Below, piece after piece: positions 30,594 to 40,400 of a stretch of 64,000 bases of DNA (position 1 is the first letter of the stretch; each line of letters opens with the position of its first letter). The position numbers and the translations under genes were made by a program. The notes beneath the pieces were generated by a model. The model was not told where the DNA came from. It worked only from the letters and a program-made list of their open reading frames with translations, and did no database searches. Origin of the DNA: JACVRW01 sp963819115 (GTDB lineage: Bacteria > Actinomycetota > Thermoleophilia > Solirubrobacterales > Thermoleophilaceae); the NCBI GenBank assembly GCA_963819115.1, contig CAWFUR010000011.1:992001-1056000 (forward strand), in the 5' to 3' direction.

Positions 30594-32070
30594 CCCCGCC
30601 GAGCTGCGCCTGGTGCCCTCGCTCGACGAGGTCCGGAGCCTTGCGCGCGACCACGCGCTGGTGCCTCTGCGGCACACCTTCATAGCCGACTGCGAGACGC
30701 CGGTGTCGGCCTACCTGAAGCTGCGCGGCGGCGGACCCTCCTTCCTGCTCGAGTCGGCCGAGCAGGGCCGGCGCTTCGGGCGCTGGTCGTTCCTCGGCTT
30801 CCGGCCCCGCAGCGTGATCCGCATCGACGGCGGGCGGCTCACCGTGGACGGCGAGCCGCGCGAGGCCGCGGACCCCTACGCGGTGGTGGCCGAGGAGGTG
30901 GGCCGCTGGCGCACCGCCCCGCTGGACGGGCTGCCGCCGTTCGCCGGGGGCGCGGTCGGGCTGTTCGGATACGACCTCGTTCGCACGGCCGAGCCCACCG
31001 TCGGGGCGGCGCCACCCGACGACACGGGCGTACCCGACCTCGCGCTGATGGTGTCCGACGTGCTCGTGGCCTTCGACCACCTGCGCCACGAGGTGACCGT
31101 CCTGGCCAACGTGGTGGCGGGCGGCGACATGGAGGCCTCCTACCGCGAGGCGGCCGCGACCATCGCCGAGGTGCGCGAGCGGCTGGCCGGACCGGTGCCG
31201 CGCGTGCAGCCGGGACAGCGACGCCCGCCCGAGTTCGTGTCCAACATCGGCTCCGATGGATACGTGGCCGCGGTCGAGCGGGCCAAGGAGTACATCCGTG
31301 CCGGCGACGTCTACCAGGTGGTGCCGAGCCAGCGCTGGAGCGCAGACTGCCCGGTGGAGGCCTTTTCCATCTACCGCGGGCTCCGTGCGGTGAACCCGAG
31401 TCCGTACATGTACTTCCTTGACTTCGAGGACTTCGAGATCGCCGGGGCCTCGCCCGAGTCGCTGGTGAAGGTCACCGGGCGCCGAGCCGAGCAGCGGCCG
31501 ATCGCCGGCACCCGCCCGCGGGCGGGCTCGGCCGCGGCCGACCGCGAGCGGGCGGAGGAGCTGCTGGCCGACGAGAAGGAGCGCGCCGAGCACGTGATGC
31601 TCGTGGACCTCGGCCGCAACGACCTGGGGCGGGTGTGCGAGTACGGCAGCGTGACCGTGGACGAGCTGATGGCCGTGGAGACCTACTCGCACGTGATCCA
31701 CATCGTGTCGTCGGTGTCCGGCACCCTGCGCGAGGATGTGACCCCGATGGACGCGCTGCGTGAGTCGCTGCCCGCGGGCACGCTCTCCGGAGCGCCCAAG
31801 ATCCGGGCGATGCAGATCATCGACGAGCTCGAGCCCGTGCGGCGCGGACCCTACGGCGGCGCCGTGGGCTACCTGTCCTACACCGGGGAGCTCGACACCT
31901 GCATCTACATCCGCTCCGCCCTGGTGAAGGACGGTCGGGTGCACGTTCAGGCGGGGGCCGGGATCGTGGCGGACTCCGATGCCGCCTCCGAGACGCGGGA
32001 GACCGAGGCCAAGGCGGGCGCGGTGTTCGAGGCGATTCACCTGGCCTGCGAGCAGGGGGACTGGGCGTGA
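30577..32070 (+). CDS. trpE: Anthranilate synthase component I
   Basis: A 497-residue chorismate-utilising subunit that makes anthranilate with ammonia supplied by TrpG. The feedback site for tryptophan is recognisable as SFLLESAEQG (about residue 51), and the catalytic half contains VVPSQRWSA, GASPESLVKVTGRRAEQRPI, RNDLGRVCEYGSV, AGTLSGAPKIRAMQIIDELE and GGAVGYLSYTGELD. ATG 30577 lies inside the end of hisIE. It overlaps trpG by 4 bp. No leader peptide or attenuator was seen, so control is likely at the hisIE promoter and by feedback inhibition. Confidence 0.97.
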   Translation: MTVAADPAELRLVPSLDEVRSLARDHALVPLRHTFIADCETPVSAYLKLRGGGPSFLLESAEQGRRFGRWSFLGFRPRSVIRIDGGRLTVDGEPREAADPYAVVAEEVGRWRTAPLDGLPPFAGGAVGLFGYDLVRTAEPTVGAAPPDDTGVPDLALMVSDVLVAFDHLRHEVTVLANVVAGGDMEASYREAAATIAEVRERLAGPVPRVQPGQRRPPEFVSNIGSDGYVAAVERAKEYIRAGDVYQVVPSQRWSADCPVEAFSIYRGLRAVNPSPYMYFLDFEDFEIAGASPESLVKVTGRRAEQRPIAGTRPRAGSAAADRERAEELLADEKERAEHVMLVDLGRNDLGRVCEYGSVTVDELMAVETYSHVIHIVSSVSGTLREDVTPMDALRESLPAGTLSGAPKIRAMQIIDELEPVRRGPYGGAVGYLSYTGELDTCIYIRSALVKDGRVHVQAGAGIVADSDAASETRETEAKAGAVFEAIHLACEQGDWA

Positions 32071-32627
32071 CCCGGGTCCTCATCATCGACAACTACGACT
32101 CCTTCACCTACAACCTCGTCCAGTACCTGGGCGAGCTGGGGGCCGAGGTGGACGTGGTGCGCAACGACGCGGCGTCCCCCGCCGAGCTGGTGGATCGCGC
32201 GCCGGACAGGGTGGTGGTCTCGCCGGGACCCTGCACGCCGGCCGAGGCGGGCGTCTCGGTGGAGGCGATCCGGAGCTTCGCCGAGGCGGGCGTGCCCGTG
32301 CTGGGCGTGTGCCTGGGGCACCAGGCCCTGGCGGCGGCGTTTGGGGGGCAGGTGGTGCGCGGCGAGCCGGTGCACGGCAAGACGGCTCCCGTGGAGCACG
32401 ATGGCAGGACGATCTTCGCCGGACTCGACACGCCGCTGGTGGCGGGCCGCTACCACTCCCTTGTCGTGGACCCCGAGCTGCCCTCGTGCCTGGAGCGCTC
32501 GGCGTCGTCGGGCGATGTGGTGATGGGCATCCGCCACCGCGAGCTGCCCGCCGAGGGGGTCCAGTTTCACCCCGAGTCGGTGCTCACCGACCAGGGCAAG
32601 GCGCTTCTTAACAACTTCCTGTCGTGA
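32067..32627 (+). CDS. trpG: Anthranilate synthase component II (glutamine amidotransferase)
   Basis: A 186-residue class I glutaminase that feeds ammonia to TrpE. Motifs: IIDNYDSFTYNLVQYLGELG at the N-terminus, nucleophile Cys in LGVCLGHQALAAAFGG (about residue 80), oxyanion HGKTAPVEHDG, and the His-Glu of GVQFHPESVLT. Actinobacterial TrpG may also serve PabB in folate synthesis; no pab gene is nearby. It overlaps trpE and trpD by 4 bp each. Confidence 0.96.
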   Translation: MTRVLIIDNYDSFTYNLVQYLGELGAEVDVVRNDAASPAELVDRAPDRVVVSPGPCTPAEAGVSVEAIRSFAEAGVPVLGVCLGHQALAAAFGGQVVRGEPVHGKTAPVEHDGRTIFAGLDTPLVAGRYHSLVVDPELPSCLERSASSGDVVMGIRHRELPAEGVQFHPESVLTDQGKALLNNFLS

Positions 32628-33640
32628 CCAACCCGGTGCTCACCGAGGCCATCGACAGGCTGGCCGGCCACGAGGCGCTGAGCGAGGACGAGACGAGCCG
32701 CGTTCTCCGCGAGGTCATGGCGGGCGAGGCGTCGGAGGTCCAGACGGCGGCCTTCCTGATCGCGCTGCGCACGAAGGGCGCGTCGGTCGAGGAGATCACG
32801 GGCCTGGCCCGCACCATGCGCGAGCTGGCCGTGCCCGTGGACGCCGGCGGCGATCTGGTGGACACCGCCGGGACCGGGGGAGGGCGCCCGACCTTCAACG
32901 TCTCCACCACCGCCGCGCTGATCGCGGCCGGGGCCGGCTGCCGCGTGGCCAAGCACGGTAACCGCTCGGCCACCAGCCGCTGCGGATCGGCGGACGTCCT
33001 GGAGGAGCTGGGGGTGAGGATCGACCTCGCCCCCGAGCGCGTGGCCGAGTGCATCCGTACCGTTGGCTTCGGGTTCATGTTCGCCCCCCTCCATCACCAG
33101 GCGATGAGACACGTGGTGCCCGTGCGCAAGGCGCTGGCCGTCCGCACGGTGTTCAACTTCCTCGGTCCGCTCACCAATCCGGCCGGAGCCACCCGCCAGG
33201 TGATCGGGGTCGCCGACGCAGGAGCGATCGAGGACATCGGCCACGCCCTCATGGCCCTCGGGACGGAAAGGGCCCTGGTAGTGTCGAGCGCCGATGGGCT
33301 TGATGAGTTCTCGGTGGCCGGGCCCACCCGCGTGGTCGAGCTGAACGACGGAGCGTTCGACGCGTACGAGGTGCATCCCGGCGACTTCGGGATTCGCCCC
33401 GCGGACGACGCCGCCGTGGGCGCGGGCGACCCCGCCGGCAACGCCGGAGTGCTTCGCTCCGTCCTGGACGGCGCCGCCGGCACGGAGCGCTCCATGGCGG
33501 TGATGAACGCCGGCGCGGCGATCTACGTCGGCGGCCTGGCCGGCAGCCTCGACGAGGGGGCGCGGCAGGCCGAGGAGTCGATCGACTCCGGCGCCGCACG
33601 TGACCTGCTGAACAGCTATGTGGAGGCGAGCAGGGCATGA
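32624..33640 (+). CDS. trpD: Anthranilate phosphoribosyltransferase
   Basis: A 338-residue enzyme joining anthranilate to PRPP. The PRPP-binding Gly loop reads DTAGTGGGRPTFNVST (about 82-97), where many homologues have GTGGDG, followed by KHGNRSATSRCGSADVLEELG, FMFAPLHHQAMRHV and FNFLGPLTNPAGATRQVIGV. GTG 32624 overlaps trpG's stop. Length is standard. Confidence 0.96.
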   Translation: MTNPVLTEAIDRLAGHEALSEDETSRVLREVMAGEASEVQTAAFLIALRTKGASVEEITGLARTMRELAVPVDAGGDLVDTAGTGGGRPTFNVSTTAALIAAGAGCRVAKHGNRSATSRCGSADVLEELGVRIDLAPERVAECIRTVGFGFMFAPLHHQAMRHVVPVRKALAVRTVFNFLGPLTNPAGATRQVIGVADAGAIEDIGHALMALGTERALVVSSADGLDEFSVAGPTRVVELNDGAFDAYEVHPGDFGIRPADDAAVGAGDPAGNAGVLRSVLDGAAGTERSMAVMNAGAAIYVGGLAGSLDEGARQAEESIDSGAARDLLNSYVEASRA

Positions 33641-34434
33641 GCGTGCGGCTGGACGACCTGGTGGACGCCACGCGTGACGCCGTGGAGCGGCGCAAGCGCG
33701 AGCACCCGCTCTCCGAGCTCGAGCGCGCGGTGGAGTCCGGGCGGGAGGGCCGGCCGTTCGCCGAGGCCCTGTCGCGGCCGGGCACCTCGCTGATCGCCGA
33801 GCACAAGCGGCGCTCGCCCTCGGCCGGCTCGATCCGGGAGGGTGCGGGCGTTGGCGAGATCGTGCTCGCCTACGAGCGCGGCGGTGCCGCGGTGATATCT
33901 GTGCTCACCGAGGAAGCCCACTTCGGAGGCTCGCTGGCCGACCTGCGCGAGGCCCGCGCGGCCACCGAGCTGCCGATTCTCCGCAAGGACTTCACCATCG
34001 ACCCGTACCAGCTCTACGAGGCGAAGCTCGCCGGGGCGGACGCCGTCCTGCTGGTGGTCGGTTCCATTCGCCCGGATGAGCTGGCCGAGCTCTACACGCT
34101 GTCGAGAGACCTCGACCTGGACGCCATCGTGGAGGTCTCGCGCGACGAGGAGCTTGAGTCGGCCCTCGAGGTGGACGCGGACGTGCTCGGCATCAACAAC
34201 CGCGACCTGACCGACTTCTCTGTCGATCTCCAGCGCACCTTCGACCTAATCGCCGACGTGCCCGCCGGCAAGGTGGTGGTGTCCGAGTCGGGCATCCGCA
34301 CCCGCACCCAGATCGAGGAGCTCGAGGGCGTCGGGGTGGACGCCGTGCTGGTCGGCGAGGTGCTCATGCGGGCGCCCGATCCCGAGGCCGCGGTGCGTGA
34401 GCTCACCCGTGCGGAGGACGTGACGCAGGCCTAG
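33637..34434 (+). CDS. trpC: Indole-3-glycerol phosphate synthase
   Basis: A 265-residue (beta/alpha)8 enzyme that closes the indole ring. Catalytic Lys in LIAEHKRRSPSAGSI (about residue 55) and Lys in LPILRKDFTIDPYQLYEA, plus LGINNRDLTDFSVDL and VVSESGIRTRTQIEELE near the phosphate site. Overlaps trpD by 4 bp. It ends the first half of the tryptophan operon; a four-unit repeat array starts 3 bp after its stop. Confidence 0.96.
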   Translation: MSVRLDDLVDATRDAVERRKREHPLSELERAVESGREGRPFAEALSRPGTSLIAEHKRRSPSAGSIREGAGVGEIVLAYERGGAAVISVLTEEAHFGGSLADLREARAATELPILRKDFTIDPYQLYEAKLAGADAVLLVVGSIRPDELAELYTLSRDLDLDAIVEVSRDEELESALEVDADVLGINNRDLTDFSVDLQRTFDLIADVPAGKVVVSESGIRTRTQIEELEGVGVDAVLVGEVLMRAPDPEAAVRELTRAEDVTQA

Positions 34435-34437
34435 TAC

Positions 34438-34629
34438 GTGCTCCGGTGCTCGCCCGATCACCGATCGGGCTGCGCTCCTCGCTTTGTGCTCCGGTGCTCG
34501 CCCGATCACCGATCGGGCTGCGCTCCTCGCTTTGTGCTCCGGTGCTCGCCCGATCACCGATCGGGCTGCGCTCCTCGCTTTGTGCTCCGGTGCTCGCCCG
34601 ATCACCGATCGGGCTGCGCTCCTCGCTTT
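34438..34629 (+). repeat. Tandem array of four identical 48-bp palindromic repeat units
   Basis: Four consecutive identical units (starting 34438, 34486, 34534 and 34582), each with CTCCGGTGCTCG, the hairpin GCCCGATC-ACC-GATCGGGC and TGCGCTCCTCGCTTT. There is no unique spacer, so it is not a CRISPR array. 48 bp is 16 codons, and five of six frames are open. The array fills most of the 250-bp gap between trpC and the MoxR gene; the rest is plain GC-rich sequence plus the MoxR -10 hexamer. Confidence 0.97.
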
Positions 34630-34670
34630 GCCGGCGCCGCCAACCCGTCGGCCCGGAGACGGGCGCCCCC

Positions 34671-34676
34671 TAACAT
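34671..34676 (+). promoter_or_regulatory. -10 hexamer of the MoxR gene, leaderless type
   Basis: TAACAT, 8 nt before ATG 34685. Confidence 0.5.
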
Positions 34677-34684
34677 GGGCTCAG

Positions 34685-35635
<951 letters not shown>

Positions 35636-35651
35636 CGCCGGGCCGGTCGTG

Positions 35652-36761
35652 ATGACCCGGGCCATCGCCACCGTCACGCTCGGGATCGGTCTCTGCCTCG
35701 CGGCCGCCACCGTCGACTCGCCTTCCCTGTACGTACCGGGCGTGAGCCTCACGGTGCTCGCGGTGGCCTCGGTCACCTGGGTGACCCTCGCCGCCAGGGG
35801 CGCGAGCCTGGTGCGGCTGCCGGGCCCGCCGCGGGTGGTGGAGGACGAGGCCTATCCGCTCCGCGTGGAGCTGCGCAGCGGCATCCTGCCGCCACCGGGC
35901 GGCGAGCTGATCGAGCCGCTGCTCGGATGGCCGGTGCCGATCGGCAACCGCTGGTCGCGAAAGGTGAGGATCAACGTGCGCTTCTCCCGCCGGGGGCGCC
36001 GCCGGCTCGAGCCCGGGCGCCTGGTGATCCGCGATCCGCTCCGCCTCCATGTGCGCGAGGTGCTGGGCAACGGCGGAGAGGAGGTGGTGGTGCTCCCCCG
36101 GGTGGAGCCGGTCACCGCGCCCGGCGGCGGCGGAGCCGCCTCGGGCGAGCGTTCGGGCATTGGCGCCGCCAGGGGGCTGGCCGGCCGGCGTCTCGACGCG
36201 TCCAGCGCCGAGCTGGAGATCGACGGCCTGCGCGCGTACAGGGAGGGCTCGCCCGCGTCGCGGATCCACTGGCCGACCGTGGCGAGACGCGGCGAGATGC
36301 TGGAGCGGCGGATGGTGGCCGAGCTGGACTCCGCTCCGCTCGTGGTGCTGGACGCCTCGTCGCCCGCCACCGAGGAGGCGCTCGACATGGCCGTGCGTGC
36401 CGCGGGATCGCTCTGCGTGCACCTGGCGCGGACGTCCGGCTGCGCGATCCTGCTCCCGGGTGAGCGGCGACCGGTGGAGATTGGCCATGACATGGGGTCG
36501 TGGCCCGCGGTGCACGTGCGCCTGGCCCTGGCCGTGGAGTGCCCCGCGCCGGGCGCCGGGAGCATCTCCCCCCGAAGCGGGGCGGTGCTCTGGGTGACGG
36601 CCGCCGAGCTCAGGCGCTCGCCGCGCGGGCTCGAGCGACTCCCGGCCGGGGCCCGCTACGTGGTCTCGCCGGGCCAGCTGCCCGGCGGCGCCGCTGCCTT
36701 CGAGGTGGCGGGCTGCACGGGCTACCTGCTCGGGCGCGGCGCCCGGCGGGCGGCGGCGTGA
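35652..36761 (+). CDS. DUF58 domain-containing membrane protein
   Basis: A 369-residue protein with two N-terminal membrane segments (about 5-22 and 29-48) and a soluble part bearing the DUF58 core: DGLRAYREGSPASRIHWPTVARRGEMLERRMV (Y-R-x-G-D-xx-R-x-I-x-W pattern; quoted in pieces as LRAYREGSP and RIHWPTVARRGEML). DUF58 proteins have a von Willebrand A-like fold and work with MoxR ATPases. ATG 35652; its stop overlaps the transglutaminase start by 4 bp. Molecular function is unknown. Confidence 0.87.
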   Translation: MTRAIATVTLGIGLCLAAATVDSPSLYVPGVSLTVLAVASVTWVTLAARGASLVRLPGPPRVVEDEAYPLRVELRSGILPPPGGELIEPLLGWPVPIGNRWSRKVRINVRFSRRGRRRLEPGRLVIRDPLRLHVREVLGNGGEEVVVLPRVEPVTAPGGGGAASGERSGIGAARGLAGRRLDASSAELEIDGLRAYREGSPASRIHWPTVARRGEMLERRMVAELDSAPLVVLDASSPATEEALDMAVRAAGSLCVHLARTSGCAILLPGERRPVEIGHDMGSWPAVHVRLALAVECPAPGAGSISPRSGAVLWVTAAELRRSPRGLERLPAGARYVVSPGQLPGGAAAFEVAGCTGYLLGRGARRAAA

Positions 36762-39100
36762 GCGCGATCGGGGCCCGTCCGGCGTTCGCGGGCCACGGGA
36801 CGGTTCCGGAGACGGCCGCCGCGGGTCCGGTCACCCCCGAGTCGCTCCCGCTCCGTCTCGCCACCTTCACCGCGCTGGCGTGCTTCGCGGCCGGTCACTG
36901 GGCCGGGCTGGTGGGGGACGCGTCGGTGGGGCGCACGCTGCTGGTGCTGGCCGTGGTGGTCGGCGGCGCCGTGACGCTGGCCGCACTGGGCCGAGCCCCG
37001 CTCCCGCGCCGGGCGGTTCTCGGGGCGGCCGCGGTCGCCGGGCTCCTGACCCTGCTGCTGGCGCTGGTGGCCGCGGGGCTTCCCCTGCGGCTGCTGTGGC
37101 CGGCTCACTGGGGTGAGCTCGGGGACGGCCTGCAGCGCGGCCTCGAGGGAGCCCAGAGCACCGATTGGCCCTATCGGGGGCCCGACGAGTGGGTCCGGCT
37201 CACGATCCTGCTGGGCGCGCCGCTGGTCCTGGCGGTGGCCGCCGTGCTCGCGTTCTTCCCTGTGGCCCGGGGCGCCCGCTTCCTGCGGATGGGCGCGCTC
37301 GTGCTGCTGCTGGTGCTCTACGGCACGGCGGTGACCGAGCACGATCCCGGCGCCCCGCTGCTGCGCGGACTGGTGCTGCTGGGGCTGGTGGGCGCATGGC
37401 TGTGGCTCCCGCGCCTGGCTCCTCGAGAGGCTCTCGGCGCGGCCGGTGTGGTGGCCGCCGTTGGCCTGCTCTCGGTGCCCGTGGCCGCGTCCCTCGACGC
37501 CGACCAGCCGTGGTGGAACTACCGCAATTGGGAGCTGTTCGGAAATGGCCAGGCCGTGACCTTCGACTGGACGCACACCTACGGCCCGCTCGACTGGCCC
37601 CGGAACGGCGCCACCCTGCTCAACGTCAAGTCCGACCGGGCCCATTACTGGAAGGTCGAGACCCTGGACGGCTTCAACGGCTTCCGCTGGCTCCGCACGC
37701 CGAACAGCGGGCCCAGCCGCGACCTTCCCGGGCTCCCGCCCAACCGCATTCCGGCGGGCCGGAACTGGAACTACTTCGAGTACAACAGGCGATGGGACTC
37801 GCAGTTCCGCGTGACCGTGCGATCCCTCTCGAGCGACCTGATCGTGGGCGCGGGCATCACCTACCGGGTGGACGGCGCCGGCGCCGTGTCGGGATCGGCC
37901 GACGGCACCACGGTCCGCATCAGCCAATCGCCGCTCGAGCGCGGCGACGCGTACACCGTGCGGGCCTACGCGCCCGATCCCACGGCGGCCCAGATGCGCG
38001 GGGTCCCGGGCCACAGCGAGGCCGCGCTCCTCCAGTACACCGACGTACTGCTCCCGCGGCCGGGCGAGAGCGCCCTGGACACCGGCCCGGGCGCCGGGTT
38101 CGAGGGCCGCCCGGAGGTCCAGGTGCCGCTGCGCGACTGGGCCGCGGCCCCCGATCCGGATACCACGAGGGCGCTCGAGGCGTCCCGGTACGCCCGCACC
38201 TACCGGCTGGCGTCCAGGATCACGGCCGGCCAGCCAACCACCTACGACGCCGTGAAGGCCATCGAGGACTACCTCCAGCGCAACTACCGCTACAACGAGC
38301 GGCCTCCCAGCTCGGCCCTGCCGCTCGACGCGTTCCTGTTCGAGGACAAGATCGGGTACTGCCAGCAGTTCTCGGGCGCCATGGCACTGATGCTCCGCCT
38401 GGAGGGGATCCCCGCCCGGGTGGCCGCCGGCTTCTCGCCCGGCTCCTACAACAAGGACACTGGCGAATACCGCGTCCGCGACCTGGACGCCCACTCCTGG
38501 GTCGAGGTGTGGTTCAACGGCATCGGCTGGGTCCCGTTCGACCCCACGCCCGCCGCCGCGCCGGCGGAGTCCCAGGCGAGCGGGCTGACCGCGGTGAGCG
38601 CGGCCGGCGGGGCCGCGGGCGAGGTTCGCTCCCGCAGCCAGGGAGATGCGCTCTCCGAGCGGGCGGGGGGTGCCGCCGGCGGCACGGCCGATTCGCGCGA
38701 GGCCGGGCGGGCCTGGTGGATCCTGCTGCTCGCGCCGGCCGTGGGAGGGATGGGCTACGCGGCATGGCGAGTGTGGCGCCGGCGGCGCCGGCTGGCCGAA
38801 TGCGACATCGCGGAGGCGCAGGTGGCCGAGCTCCGGTCCGCGCTCGAGCGTCTCGGCTTCACCGTTTCGGCTGCCACCACGCTGCTGGCGCTGGAGCGCC
38901 GCCTGGACCGGATGGCGGGTCCCGCGTCCGCCCGGTACGCCGCGGCCCTGCGGGCCCACCGCTACGACCCGGACGCTCCGGACGCCCCCCGTCTCTCTGA
39001 GCGCCGCGCGGTGCGCAGGGAGCTCACGGCACGCGGCGGACCGCTCGCCCGGCTCCGTGGACTGCGCGCGATTCCGCCCGCAGGTCCGCGCCCGCTTTAG
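36758..39100 (+). CDS. Transglutaminase-like membrane protein (TgpA type)
   Basis: A 780-residue protein with about six N-terminal membrane helices (to about residue 250), an extracellular transglutaminase-like cysteine protease domain and a further C-terminal helix (WWILLLAPAVGGMGYAAW) followed by a cytoplasmic tail. The triad is visible: Cys in GYCQQFSGAMALMLRLEGIP (about 530), His in RDLDAHSWVEVWF and Asp in GWVPFDPTP. This matches the TgpA arrangement (DUF3488 + transglutaminase + DUF4129), which is standard with MoxR and DUF58 neighbours. GTG 36758. Probably cleaves or crosslinks cell-envelope proteins; the target is unknown. Confidence 0.9.
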   Translation: MSAIGARPAFAGHGTVPETAAAGPVTPESLPLRLATFTALACFAAGHWAGLVGDASVGRTLLVLAVVVGGAVTLAALGRAPLPRRAVLGAAAVAGLLTLLLALVAAGLPLRLLWPAHWGELGDGLQRGLEGAQSTDWPYRGPDEWVRLTILLGAPLVLAVAAVLAFFPVARGARFLRMGALVLLLVLYGTAVTEHDPGAPLLRGLVLLGLVGAWLWLPRLAPREALGAAGVVAAVGLLSVPVAASLDADQPWWNYRNWELFGNGQAVTFDWTHTYGPLDWPRNGATLLNVKSDRAHYWKVETLDGFNGFRWLRTPNSGPSRDLPGLPPNRIPAGRNWNYFEYNRRWDSQFRVTVRSLSSDLIVGAGITYRVDGAGAVSGSADGTTVRISQSPLERGDAYTVRAYAPDPTAAQMRGVPGHSEAALLQYTDVLLPRPGESALDTGPGAGFEGRPEVQVPLRDWAAAPDPDTTRALEASRYARTYRLASRITAGQPTTYDAVKAIEDYLQRNYRYNERPPSSALPLDAFLFEDKIGYCQQFSGAMALMLRLEGIPARVAAGFSPGSYNKDTGEYRVRDLDAHSWVEVWFNGIGWVPFDPTPAAAPAESQASGLTAVSAAGGAAGEVRSRSQGDALSERAGGAAGGTADSREAGRAWWILLLAPAVGGMGYAAWRVWRRRRRLAECDIAEAQVAELRSALERLGFTVSAATTLLALERRLDRMAGPASARYAAALRAHRYDPDAPDAPRLSERRAVRRELTARGGPLARLRGLRAIPPAGPRPL

Positions 39101-39121
39101 TCCTCTCTAAGGTTGCCGACC

Positions 39122-39127
39122 TATTAA
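39122..39127 (+). promoter_or_regulatory. -10 hexamer of the htrA-like gene, leaderless type
   Basis: TATTAA, 7 nt before ATG 39135, in the 34-bp gap after the transglutaminase gene. Confidence 0.45.
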
Positions 39128-39134
39128 AGACTCC

Positions 39135-40367
39135 ATGAAGCCCTACTCGTATCTGCTGTCCGGAGCCCTCGGTGGCCTGATCGTCCTCGTGGCCGGCGCC
39201 ATCCTGATCTCCACGGACGTGATCGACGTGGGCGACAACACCACGAGCATCGTGCGCCAAGCCCCGGTGTCGCGCCCGGCGTCCAACACCGGATCCGGGG
39301 CTTCCGACGGGAAGACCGTCGCCGAGATCTACAAGCAGGAGGGCCGCGGCGTGGTGTACGTCCAGGCCCGCGGCGTGACCGAGGAGGGCTCCTCGCTCTT
39401 CGGCCTGCCCCAGCAGCAGCAGGGCACGGCCACCGGCTCGGGCCTCCTGGTGGACGACCAGGGCACGATCCTCACCAACGCCCACGTGGTGGAGGGCTCG
39501 AACGACGTGTCAGTGAGCTTCGACGAGAACCAGGATCCGATCAAGGCCGTGGTGAAGGGCCGCGATCCCGACACCGACCTCGCCGTCCTGAAGGTCGACG
39601 CGGATCAGGTGAAGAACGCACCGCCCGTGCCGCTGGGCGATTCAAGCTCCGCCGAGGTGGGGGACCCGGTGGTGGCGATCGGCAACCCGTTCGGCTTCAC
39701 CCGCACGGTGACCACCGGCATCGTCTCCGCGGTGGCCCGTCGGATCGACGCTCCCAACGGCTTCCAGATCCCGAACGTGATCCAGACGGACGCCTCCATC
39801 AACCCGGGCAACTCGGGCGGCCCGCTGATGGACGCCAACGGCCGCGTGATCGGGATCAACTCCCAGATCGCCACGGGCGGCAGCGGAAGCAACGGCTCCG
39901 TCGGGATCGGGTTCGCGATCCCGATCAACACCGCCAAGAAGCTGCTGCCGAAGCTGCGTGAGGGCACAGACATCAAGCGCGCCTACCTCGGCATCGAGAT
40001 GGCGCGGGTGACCAAGGACATGGCCAGCGACCTCAACCTCGCAAGCGACAAGGGCGCCCTGATCACGAACGTGGTGAACGGCGGCCCCGCCGATAAGGCG
40101 GGGCTCCACGGCGGCCGTACCGAGACGTCCTCGGGCGTGCCGGCGGGCGGCGACCTGATCGTGGAGGTGGACGGCAAGACGATCAACACCCCGGACGACG
40201 TGTCGGCGGCGATCGCCAACCACCAGCCGGGGGACACGGTCTCGGTCACCTACTACCGCGGCAACGACAAGCACACCACGAAGGTGAAGCTCGCGGACCG
40301 GCCGGCGAAGCTCAGCAGCCAGAGCTCAGGCGGTGGGGGCGGGGGCGGAATCTTGCCCCAGCCGTAA
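39135..40367 (+). CDS. HtrA/DegP-like trypsin-PDZ serine protease
   Basis: A 410-residue membrane-anchored envelope protease for protein quality control. One N-terminal helix (LLSGALGGLIVLVAGAILI, 7-25), a Ser/Gly linker, then a trypsin-like domain with the triad His117 (TNAHVVEG), Asp148 (DTDLAVLKV) and Ser227 (NPGNSGGPL). A single PDZ domain (about 280-385) contains YLGIEMARVTKDMASDL, AGL and GGDLIVEVDGKTI. It ends with a Gly-rich tail. It follows the transglutaminase by 34 bp but has its own -10. trpF starts 33 bp downstream. Confidence 0.94.
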   Translation: MKPYSYLLSGALGGLIVLVAGAILISTDVIDVGDNTTSIVRQAPVSRPASNTGSGASDGKTVAEIYKQEGRGVVYVQARGVTEEGSSLFGLPQQQQGTATGSGLLVDDQGTILTNAHVVEGSNDVSVSFDENQDPIKAVVKGRDPDTDLAVLKVDADQVKNAPPVPLGDSSSAEVGDPVVAIGNPFGFTRTVTTGIVSAVARRIDAPNGFQIPNVIQTDASINPGNSGGPLMDANGRVIGINSQIATGGSGSNGSVGIGFAIPINTAKKLLPKLREGTDIKRAYLGIEMARVTKDMASDLNLASDKGALITNVVNGGPADKAGLHGGRTETSSGVPAGGDLIVEVDGKTINTPDDVSAAIANHQPGDTVSVTYYRGNDKHTTKVKLADRPAKLSSQSSGGGGGGGILPQP

Positions 40368-40387
40368 GCGCACCCCCGGCCGCGGCC

Positions 40388-40393
40388 TACCAT
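40388..40393 (+). promoter_or_regulatory. -10 hexamer of trpF, leaderless type
   Basis: TACCAT, 7 nt before GTG 40401. This gives the trpFBA half an independent promoter. Confidence 0.5.
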
Positions 40394-40400
40394 TCGCGGG

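Noticed and set aside
30553..32040. 495-codon minus-strand frame antisense to trpE
   Set aside because: Mirror of trpE codons with no domain signature.
34438..34629. Possible CRISPR array in the 48-bp tandem repeat
   Set aside because: The units are contiguous and identical with no variable spacers and no cas genes; the palindromic repeat explanation fits better.
34484..34684. N-terminal extension of the MoxR protein through the repeat array
   Set aside because: The frame is open only because the repeat is open in most frames. ATG 34685 has a -10 hexamer 8 nt upstream and gives normal family length.
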